Positions 1 to 5,768 of a stretch of 13,451 bases of DNA are shown one piece after another (positions within the stretch are counted from its first letter, which is position 1; each line of letters begins with the position of its first letter). The notes under the pieces are model-generated. The model was not told where the DNA came from. It searched no databases and saw nothing but the letters and a program-made list of their open reading frames with translations. The position numbers and the translations under genes are program-made. The stretch is taken from contig CAKQTE010000046.1 of the NCBI GenBank assembly GCA_934276485.1, positions 1 through 13,451 of the forward strand. Direction: 5' to 3'. Origin of the DNA: an uncultured Spirochaetales bacterium (GTDB lineage: Bacteria; Spirochaetota; Spirochaetia; Sphaerochaetales; Sphaerochaetaceae).

Positions 1-120
1 AGGATGCTTCTTTCCTGCCACGCGCTCTGACGTAACCCTATAGAGATAGTAGCTATCTCCAATCCTCTTAACAGACGTTGATTTTTCCTTATGCTTCTCA
101 ACCCAATCAGGATAATTCAT
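1..120 (-). CDS. Transposase, N-terminal fragment (runs off left edge)
   Basis: The reverse strand from 120 down reads an open frame of 40 codons beginning MNYPDWVEKHKEKSTSVK and continuing with RIGDSYYLYRVTSERV. The pattern W-V-x-K-H-K-x-x-(G/S)-T followed by a YYLY segment and a K-K-rich stretch is what I recall from the N-termini of IS4/IS1634-like transposases of gut Firmicutes and spirochaetes. The start is supported by a GAGGT ribosome binding site six bases upstream (127-131 on the plus strand) and a TATAAT box further up. The catalytic part lies outside the window, so intactness cannot be judged. Family assignment is from memory of similar N-termini, not from catalytic residues; it could be another protein with the same small N-terminal module. 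Confidence 0.55.
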   Translation of the reverse strand, partial: MNYPDWVEKHKEKSTSVKRIGDSYYLYRVTSERVAGKKHP

Positions 121-140
121 TTCAGACCTCAGTAGTTATA

Positions 141-169
141 ATTATACACTACATCCTGCCAAAAAGAAA
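141..169 (-). promoter_or_regulatory. Possible transposase promoter
   Basis: On the reverse strand a perfect TATAAT (146-141) lies about 20 bases upstream of the transposase start. The -35 position at the usual 17-base spacing reads TTTCTT, a weak match. Plausible but supported mainly by the -10 box. Confidence 0.3.
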
Positions 170-304
170 GAGGAACCTTAGCTAAAAAACCGAAATTCCT
201 CATTTAAATAGCTCAAAACATCTGGTTGAATTACTTCATGCGTTTATTCTGTAGTGGATATAGAATTACTACAAGCGTGATTTTTGACTGATATATTAGT
301 TTTA

Positions 305-327
305 ATTTCGCTTTGAGGAAGCGAAAT
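305..327. repeat. Perfect 9-bp inverted repeat (hairpin)
   Basis: Arms ATTTCGCTT (305-313) and AAGCGAAAT (319-327) are perfect complements around a five-base loop TGAGG. There is no U-tract on either strand, so it is not a standard intrinsic terminator. It sits between the transposase and the terminator of the next minus-strand gene, so it could belong to the insertion-sequence flank. The rest of 121-342 shows no gene. Confidence 0.5.
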
Positions 328-342
328 CGTTTGGATTGTAGC

Positions 343-380
343 AAAGAAAAAGTGGGCATCCTACACTATGAGAATGCCCT
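343..380 (-). terminator. Rho-independent terminator of the 402-1148 lipoprotein gene
   Basis: Reading the reverse strand, stem GGGCAT (379-374) pairs with ATGCCC (359-354) and is extended inward after one mismatch by AG/CT. It is followed directly by ACTTTTTCTTT. This is a standard hairpin plus U-tract placed 22 bases after the stop codon of the upstream minus-strand gene. Confidence 0.8.
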
Positions 381-401
381 CTGAGTTATCAACAATTGAG
401 A

Positions 402-1148
402 TTATTTGATTCTTTTGAGAATGTTCTTGTCTTCATCTATAAAGGTGTCTTTATTCGAATCATATGTAAGAGTACAAGAGCCAGACCCTTCTCTAGGAAT
501 TGATATTGCATTATCGGAGAAGGTTACTTGTTCGTAAGAGCCTGAACTACTACTCTTTAAATTTCCAACGTAAATTACAGAGCCTTCAAATACAGTATTT
601 GTAAATAGTACATAGGATACTGTTGTTTCGTCAAAAACTAATCTTGCAGCTGTTCCTGTGCCGTTTGGGCCAAAATAAGTGCGTCCTTTGAAGGCATTGA
701 GATTGTCAGATTTTGTAGATTCAACTATTGTTGTTTGAGCTGTTTCAGGAATAGGGTTATTGGCAATCGTGCCATTGATCAATACTTTGTTATTATCATT
801 GAAAGTAACAGTGAAAGATGTACTGGAAGTACTTCCTTCTGCGACCTTTTCTTCAATTACAAATGAGTTTGTATTCTCAGAAGTTGTTATTGATACATTT
901 CCTTCTTGGTAGTTTGTAGCACCATAATTGCTAAATAAAGCTACCCAATATAAATCTAATGCATCATTGTTGAAGGTGATCGTAAGCTCGTCAGGAGATG
1001 TTGACTCTTCGCGAGTTGCCTTATTGAATTCAATATTGAATGTCTTTCCTTGAATTGAAAGCTTTGTCTTTTCACTCATCTTCTCATCGCAAGATGTTGC
1101 GATAACCAAAACTAGAATTAGTAGAACAGAAACGATTAGTTTTTTCAT
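402..1148 (-). CDS. Lipoprotein of unknown function
   Basis: A 248-residue protein. The N-terminus has KK, a hydrophobic run (residues 4-17) and a relaxed lipobox IATSC with Cys20 as the likely lipidated residue, so the mature protein should be anchored to a membrane. The remainder is rich in Ser/Thr/Asn and alternating hydrophobic residues, suggesting mostly beta structure. It may hold two related halves: GKTFNIEF near residue 34 and GKGRTYF-like KGRTYFGPNG near 154 start similar strand patterns, and VTFSDNAIS/ITFNNDALD-type segments recur. Start: ATG at 1148 with AAGGAG nine bases upstream. It ends in TAA and is followed by a clear terminator; the gene upstream has its own terminator, so this is probably monocistronic. 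I do not recognise the family. Confidence 0.8.
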   Translation of the reverse strand: MKKLIVSVLLILVLVIATSCDEKMSEKTKLSIQGKTFNIEFNKATREESTSPDELTITFNNDALDLYWVALFSNYGATNYQEGNVSITTSENTNSFVIEEKVAEGSTSSTSFTVTFNDNNKVLINGTIANNPIPETAQTTIVESTKSDNLNAFKGRTYFGPNGTGTAARLVFDETTVSYVLFTNTVFEGSVIYVGNLKSSSSGSYEQVTFSDNAISIPREGSGSCTLTYDSNKDTFIDEDKNILKRIK

Positions 1149-1169
1149 CGTAGGATACTCCTTTTGTAG

Positions 1170-1197
1170 ATTTTATCATGATGTGTTTTTATCGCAA
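1170..1197 (-). promoter_or_regulatory. Candidate promoter for the 402-1148 lipoprotein gene
   Basis: Reverse strand: TTGCGA (1197-1192), 16-base spacer, TAAAAT (1175-1170), about 20 bases upstream of the start codon. Four and five matches to the sigma-70-type boxes. Together with the terminator at 1293-1326 it indicates an independent transcript. The rest of 1198-1290 holds no gene I can support. Confidence 0.45.
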
Positions 1198-1292
1198 AGA
1201 AAAAACTTGCCTATTGAAACAATATGATTATCACAAAGTGTTGTACATTAGAGAATTACAAAATAATTGGTGGTTGAACCTGTGTTTTATTC

Positions 1293-1326
1293 AAAGAAAA
1301 TGCCTTCAGATATTCTCCGAAGGCAT
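1293..1326 (-). terminator. Rho-independent terminator of the phosphatase gene
   Basis: On the reverse strand ATGCCTTC (1326-1319) pairs perfectly with GAAGGCAT (1307-1300) around an 11-base loop, followed by a U-rich tract TTTTCTTT. It lies about 20 bases after the stop codon at 1347. Confidence 0.8.
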
Positions 1327-1346
1327 GTCAGCGGTGAAATCAAAGA

Positions 1347-2501
1347 TCAATAGTTCTTTGAAAGATTATTCTTCAGTGCAGTGAACTCGGCATCTGTCAG
1401 TCCAAGTGCCTTGATATAAGCTTCTGCACCCTTCTGAATGTCCTTATTGCCATCTGTGATGTAGTTGAGAGTCTTTACGATATTACTGTTCTTAACAGCT
1501 TCATACTGTTCAGATCCTTCTTCTAGATGATAGTAGTTCTTATATGTCTCCATATAGTCGTTAACGATCTCATCATAGCTAACGCCCATCAATGCAGATA
1601 GTAGAGTAGAAACGAATCCAGCTCTGTCTTTACCTTCTGTACAATGTACTAGATATGGGCCTTCGTGACTTGCGAAGAATAGCAAGCCTTCCTTAAGTCC
1701 TTTCTTGAAGTCATCTGCCTTGAAGTCTACGCCAAGGTTAAGAGGCTTAACGAGTCCTTTTTCATATAGGTCTTTGTAGTATGGGCTAGCAAAGTCATCC
1801 TTTAGGATATATCCATCGATGTTCTCTGCTGAGTCTGCAAGGTTCATTACACATTTAACACCATGTTCCTTGATAAATGCATCGCTGTACTTTGCTCTCT
1901 GTAGCTCGTTGTTGACAGGGCTTGAGCTTCTAATAAGTGCATTGGTACCAAGATTACCACCGTTGATGACTCTTGCGTTTGCAAATACGACATCTGATGA
2001 GTAGTCTTCTCTATTGTTTGTTCTTACAAGCTGGTGAATTAGATATTGATTTCTATAACCATACTTTTCACCCATTGATAGAGTTAGAGTAACATCTGAC
2101 AGTTCTTTTCCTTCAGGAAGTGTCCAGATAAAGCTCTTGTCTGGATTTGTTGTCTTTGTAGCACCAAGATACTTGGTTGCAAAGTCTCCCATGTTTATAG
2201 CTAGAACAAGAACACCATCATTGTCACGAAGTACTAGCTCTCCTACATCTACATCTGAGTAGTTTGTGCATAGTGGAATAGCTAGAGTCTCATCTCCAAG
2301 CTGAACTGAAACATAGTCGCCGTACTCATAGCCAGCTGCTTCTAGTTCTGCAGGATCAACTGTGAGTGTTAGGTTGCCATATTTCTGAATCTGACTTACT
2401 CCTGTTGTGAATGATTCATAGCTTCTTGCATTGGTTGCACAGCTTGCCAGAAGAGCGATTGCTAAAATAAAAACAAAAATATAAGAATACTGTTTTCTCA
2501 T
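1347..2501 (-). CDS. Exported lipoprotein tyrosine phosphatase
   Basis: A 384-residue protein. The signal peptide ends in lipobox LLASC (Cys21), so it acts outside the cytoplasm, membrane-anchored. Residues about 170-384 match the bacterial tyrosine phosphatase family usually called Y_phosphatase3. Visible features are GGNLGTNALIRSSSPVNNE (substrate-side region typical of the family), MNLADS, and the catalytic loop HCTEGKDRAG with nucleophile Cys287 and Arg293 (CX5R). The family dephosphorylates phosphotyrosine and, in some members, phosphoinositides; the substrate here is unknown. Residues about 40-112 (YGNLTLTV, then PLCTNYSDVDVGELV, then INMGDFATKYLG) resemble the C-terminal domain of SAM hydroxide adenosyltransferases (old DUF62), an arrangement I have seen in gut Firmicutes relatives. 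ATG at 2501 has AAGGAG five bases upstream. Terminator follows. Confidence 0.85.
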   Translation of the reverse strand: MRKQYSYIFVFILAIALLASCATNARSYESFTTGVSQIQKYGNLTLTVDPAELEAAGYEYGDYVSVQLGDETLAIPLCTNYSDVDVGELVLRDNDGVLVLAINMGDFATKYLGATKTTNPDKSFIWTLPEGKELSDVTLTLSMGEKYGYRNQYLIHQLVRTNNREDYSSDVVFANARVINGGNLGTNALIRSSSPVNNELQRAKYSDAFIKEHGVKCVMNLADSAENIDGYILKDDFASPYYKDLYEKGLVKPLNLGVDFKADDFKKGLKEGLLFFASHEGPYLVHCTEGKDRAGFVSTLLSALMGVSYDEIVNDYMETYKNYYHLEEGSEQYEAVKNSNIVKTLNYITDGNKDIQKGAEAYIKALGLTDAEFTALKNNLSKNY

Positions 2502-2561
2502 AGATTCTCCTTTTGCTTTATTCTCTCATAGGTTTTCTTTCTCCGATAGTCTATTTCTTTC

Positions 2562-2618
2562 TGTATAAATTGTTAGCATGAAAACATTTTGTCAAATAAA
2601 GCATTGCAATGTTATGCT
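2562..2618. promoter_or_regulatory. Divergent promoter region between phosphatase and small membrane protein
   Basis: Plus strand: TTGTCA (2589-2594), 18-base spacer, TATGCT (2613-2618), 33 bases before the next start. Minus strand: TTGACA (2595-2590) overlaps the same bases, with a TATACA at 2567-2562 further down, although its 22-base spacing is longer than usual. If both are used, the two -35 boxes coincide and the genes would compete for polymerase. The minus assignment is the weaker one. Confidence 0.35.
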
Positions 2619-2651
2619 TAATGAAAGGAATGTTTTCCAAAAGGGGATTTG

Positions 2652-3056
2652 ATGAAAGAGAAAGGAAAGGTAGCAATTATCATATTGCTTCTATTGATAA
2701 CAATAGGAATAGGGTACCTGTGTTATGTTGAATATAAAGACAAACAAATACAGCCATATGTTCCACCTCATGGTGTTCTTGTTCTCTACTCTGATAGTGA
2801 TAGCTCATATTATTCAGATTCAACTCAAGTTGATAATGCTCTCTCCTATGGAGGAGAAATCCATATAGATATTTCTTCTTCTGATACTATTACAAAGAGC
2901 TTTGGTTCTCTAGATTGGCAAAGATCTGGTGCTAGTAATAGCGATGATAGATTCTATCTTAGGGGCGCAGTTCTAAACTACATTGCTAGCCATAACTGGA
3001 CGCTAGTGCAAGCACCTACTACTGGGATATCAAAGACGTATTATTTTGTAAGGTAA
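2652..3056 (+). CDS. Small membrane-anchored protein of unknown function
   Basis: 134 residues from the ATG at 2652; an in-frame TTG one codon earlier is not needed because AAGGGG (2641-2646) lies five bases before the ATG. Residues 7-25 form one transmembrane helix preceded by KEKGK, so the N-terminus is likely cytoplasmic and the rest outside. There is no lipobox cysteine at the usual place, although Cys24 sits at the end of the helix. A Tyr/Ser/Asp-rich stretch (45-60) follows. The tail NYIASHNWTLVQAPTTGISK then YYFVR resembles the end of DUF4177-type small domains (a helix, 'GW-LV', then a strand with YYFxR), but this is a weak visual match. Function unknown. Confidence 0.7.
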   Translation: MKEKGKVAIIILLLLITIGIGYLCYVEYKDKQIQPYVPPHGVLVLYSDSDSSYYSDSTQVDNALSYGGEIHIDISSSDTITKSFGSLDWQRSGASNSDDRFYLRGAVLNYIASHNWTLVQAPTTGISKTYYFVR

Positions 3057-3066
3057 AGGGAACTCA

Positions 3067-3168
3067 ATGGCAAAGGCAATCGATATACACCCCAGGAAAG
3101 AAGGATTTTATACAATAACAATCAGTTTGGGTGCTTGGAACTTAAGCAAGTCTATATTAATAGCTTAA
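3067..3168 (+). CDS. Possible 33-residue small ORF
   Basis: Eleven bases after the preceding stop, ATG at 3067 is preceded by AAAGGG (3055-3060) at six-base spacing, and opens a frame MAKAIDIHPRKEGFYTITIS... ending in ILIA and TAA at 3166-3168. Placement and ribosome binding site suggest translation coupled to the upstream gene. The product is short and basic at the N-terminal half and hydrophobic at the end. The codons alone do not prove coding; it may be chance. Confidence 0.3.
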   Translation: MAKAIDIHPRKEGFYTITISLGAWNLSKSILIA

Positions 3169-3178
3169 TTAGCTATTA
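3158..3178. repeat. AT-rich hairpin
   Basis: TAATAGCT (3158-3165) pairs perfectly with AGCTATTA (3171-3178) around a five-base loop. No U-tract follows, so termination activity is doubtful. It lies between the small genes and the promoter of the giant lipoprotein and overlaps the end of the 33-codon ORF. Confidence 0.4.
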
Positions 3179-3204
3179 GAATGTGTTATCTTCATGTTCC
3201 AAAT

Positions 3205-3233
3205 TTGACAACGCAATCTGAGAGGTCTACACT
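3205..3233 (+). promoter_or_regulatory. Promoter of the giant modular lipoprotein gene
   Basis: Perfect TTGACA (3205-3210), 17-base spacer, TACACT (3228-3233; four of six to TATAAT). Transcription would start near 3240 and give a leader of about 70 bases before the ATG at 3309. No riboswitch-like structure was recognised in that leader. Confidence 0.55.
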
Positions 3234-3308
3234 AAAAAGTGCGCTGATTAATGTTGATTGAGTTATTTCATTTAGCATCAGTGTGTATTGTTTTTGGGGG
3301 ACACATCA

Positions 3309-5297
3309 ATGAAAAACAAGTCTTGGTTTGGTTTGTTGTCGATTCTTTTTGTTTTGTTATCTCTAATAGTTGCGTGCTCTGAGCCAGAAGCCCCAACTAT
3401 TCAATCGTATTCAACGCCTACAATTACAGGAAGGATTATGATTCCTGCATCGTCATCTGTATCACCTTCAGATATCTATGTGAAGGCAGTAGATCCTGAT
3501 GGAAATACAAAATCAATACAGCATGTGAATGCAGATAGATCTTTTGTTGTTCAAAATCTTGATAGTGGCAAGAAGTATTCTTTGATCTTTACATCTGTTG
3601 CTCCAGATTTCGAGAACAGGGCAATAACAAGAGATACCAATGTACACATAGAAGTTGGTGTAATAATCAAGAATATATTTCCTTCAACAGATGCCGGCCA
3701 TGATGTAGGAACAGTCAAGCTAAAACCTCTTGGCACAATAAAGGGAAAGGCGTTGATCGATAAGCAATCTGAGCATTATGGAATTGATGTATATATTCCA
3801 GGAACATCATATATTGCAAAGACAGCTCAAGATGGATCTTTCTCTATCATCAACGTCCCAGAAGGAACTTATAGTGTTCGCTTTGAAAAGAGTGGATATG
3901 TTTCAGTGATGAACGATGATGTAAAACTTGTATGTATTGATGATAAAGAAAGCCCAGAGACTATTTTAAATGATGTAGTCCTTATAAGCAGTATTGGTAC
4001 CGTACAAGGTAAGGCAATCTTTGATGGACAAAGTAATCATACTGGAATTTCTATCAAGCTTGAGAATGCTGATAAATCCAGAAACTATGAGGCATCAACA
4101 TCAAGTGATGGTAGCTATGTAATCAATGATGTCGTGCCTGGAACATATAGGGTTATTGCATCCTATAGTGGATATCTAGCACAGACAGGAAGCTATTTCA
4201 CAGTAGAACCTGCAACAGTTACCAATGTTTCTGAAAGTATAGTGCTGTTATCAAACTGCGGAACTATTAAGGGGTCTGCATCTCGTGTAAATGTTGATGA
4301 TAAAAGTGGAATTGCAATCCTCATAAAGGATAAGAACTCTAGTAATAGTTTTTCTGTATTGACCGATGAAAATGGCCAATTTCAGAAGAAAGTAAAGATT
4401 GGAGAGTATTCCGTAACAGTTAGTTATCCTGGATATGCAGCAAAATCCATGGACATTACAGTTCTTGAAAACAGTACTACAGATGCTTCCTTTGAACCTC
4501 TTCTTCCCAACAGTGGCACAATAGAAGGAAAGAGCAATTCTCCAGAGGAACAGGTCTCTATTCTATCTTCAGATGGCACTCCAGTAGCAACGGTAATGAG
4601 TGGACAGGATTGCTTATATAGATTCGAGAATGTTCCAACAGGAACTTATTCGATCAAGTTCAGCAAGACAGGCTTTGCATCATTCATTGCTTCCGATATC
4701 GCAATCACACCAGCATCTGCAGTTACTGTCAATGGAGAGATGTTGAAGAGTTCTTTTGGATCTGTAAGTGGAACCTCATCCTCTGAAGGTGAGACCGTAA
4801 GCCTTCTTAAGGACGGAACAGTAGTGGAGTCTGTCATAACTGTAGACAACAGATCATATTCATTTACAGGAATAGAGCCAGGAAAATATACAGTAAGGTT
4901 CAGCAAGGAAGGATATTCCTCATTTGAATCAAACCTGTTGACGATAGCATCTGGAAGTAATCTCACGATCAATGGTGATTCATTGAAGAGTTTGTATGGT
5001 ACTGTTGCAGGCTTTGTCAATCTGGATGGTTCTACTGATTATAGCGGAGTTACCATAACTCTTACGGATAGCGTTGCAATTACATCATCCAGAACAGAAA
5101 CATCTGCATCCACAGGAACATATAGATTCGAGAACGTCCCAGTAGGTACTTATACATTGACTATCAGCAACACTGGATATGCCCCAAAGACAATAACCAA
5201 TGTTGTGGTGGAATCTGGAAAGATCACAAGTCTTAATCTCGAGACATTGACAAGTGCCTATGGAAAGATTTCTGGAATGTCCAATTCCGAAGGATAG
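3309..5297 (+). CDS. N-terminal fragment of the modular lipoprotein (as translated up to the TAG)
   Basis: 662 residues. Start chosen at ATG 3309: a GGGGG-containing ribosome binding site (3296-3300) precedes it by eight bases, the in-frame TTG at 3288 has none, and the Met is followed by KNKSW and a hydrophobic run ending at lipobox LIVAC (Cys23). After the lipobox come seven complete regulatory-like repeats and the first eleven codons of the eighth. Typical unit landmarks are GTIKGKA..., a central DGSFSI/VPEGTYSVRF hairpin and a final strand ending before the next G-T-I/V. If the TAG is real, the translated product is a membrane-anchored stalk without the head domains. It could still fold since whole repeats are autonomous. 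Confidence 0.75.
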   Translation: MKNKSWFGLLSILFVLLSLIVACSEPEAPTIQSYSTPTITGRIMIPASSSVSPSDIYVKAVDPDGNTKSIQHVNADRSFVVQNLDSGKKYSLIFTSVAPDFENRAITRDTNVHIEVGVIIKNIFPSTDAGHDVGTVKLKPLGTIKGKALIDKQSEHYGIDVYIPGTSYIAKTAQDGSFSIINVPEGTYSVRFEKSGYVSVMNDDVKLVCIDDKESPETILNDVVLISSIGTVQGKAIFDGQSNHTGISIKLENADKSRNYEASTSSDGSYVINDVVPGTYRVIASYSGYLAQTGSYFTVEPATVTNVSESIVLLSNCGTIKGSASRVNVDDKSGIAILIKDKNSSNSFSVLTDENGQFQKKVKIGEYSVTVSYPGYAAKSMDITVLENSTTDASFEPLLPNSGTIEGKSNSPEEQVSILSSDGTPVATVMSGQDCLYRFENVPTGTYSIKFSKTGFASFIASDIAITPASAVTVNGEMLKSSFGSVSGTSSSEGETVSLLKDGTVVESVITVDNRSYSFTGIEPGKYTVRFSKEGYSSFESNLLTIASGSNLTINGDSLKSLYGTVAGFVNLDGSTDYSGVTITLTDSVAITSSRTETSASTGTYRFENVPVGTYTLTISNTGYAPKTITNVVVESGKITSLNLETLTSAYGKISGMSNSEG

Positions 5298-5768
5298 TCC
5301 ATAAGCCTAGTCCAGGGTTCTTCTGTCATAAAGACCGTAGTTTCATCCGATAGCAAAACATATAGCTTCGACAAGCTTGAGCCTGGAGAGTATAGAGTCA
5401 GATTCACAAAAGATGGATTCAGTACATATGAATCTGATGTCATATCCATAACAGCAGGAAGTTCGTTCATAATCAACGGCGGTGAGCTTATAAGCATATA
5501 TGGTTCAGTTTCTGGTTTTGTATTCTTGGAAGGTTCTGTCGATTATAGTGGAGTCACTATCACACTGACAAATAGCACAATACTTACTCATTCGATTACA
5601 GTATCTTCTGCATCAGATGGTTCATTCCGCTTTGAGAAACTTGAGAAGCCAGGAAGATATCTTCTGACATATTCAAAGGATGGATACGTTATCAATAACT
5701 CAAGAAGTGTGGAGGTCGCTCCTGGTTCCACATCCTATGCAGAAGAGGTTACGCTCAAGTCAACTACA
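4758..5768 (+). repeat. Two-unit direct duplication inside the repeat array
   Basis: Units 6+7 (4758-5261, 504 bases) and units 8+9 (5262-5768, 507 bases) correspond in order. Unit 6 GSVSG...SSEGETVSL matches unit 8 GKISG...NSEG(stop)SISL, and unit 7 GFVNLDGSTDYSGVTITLT matches unit 9 GFVFLEGSVDYSGVTITLT. Unit starts are exactly 504 bases apart (4758/5262 and 4998/5502). This points to an older duplication of an 80+88-residue pair. Confidence 0.65.
5295..5297 (+). other. In-frame TAG nonsense codon
   Basis: The codon aligned in the paralogous unit 504 bases upstream is GAG (4791-4793, Glu) and in unit 5 it is GAA (Glu). A single G-to-T change therefore accounts for the stop at a conserved Glu position. 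Reading frame continues unshifted on both sides. Confidence 0.8.

Noticed and set aside
1178..1384. 68-codon plus-strand ORF
   Set aside because: It runs through the promoter of one minus-strand gene, the terminator of another and into its coding end. No ribosome binding site or recognisable protein.
4646..5020. Minus-strand ORFs inside the giant gene, here and at 3551-3736, 5258-5497, 6194-6955, 6992-7499 and 7850-8053
   Set aside because: They lie antisense to clear domain-encoding sequence, lack start signals and are explained by codon bias of the repeat array.
5295..5297. TAG as a sense codon in a reassigned genetic code
   Set aside because: The lacI-type gene ends in TAG with the next gene's ribosome binding site overlapping it, and all other genes end normally, so TAG acts as a stop here.
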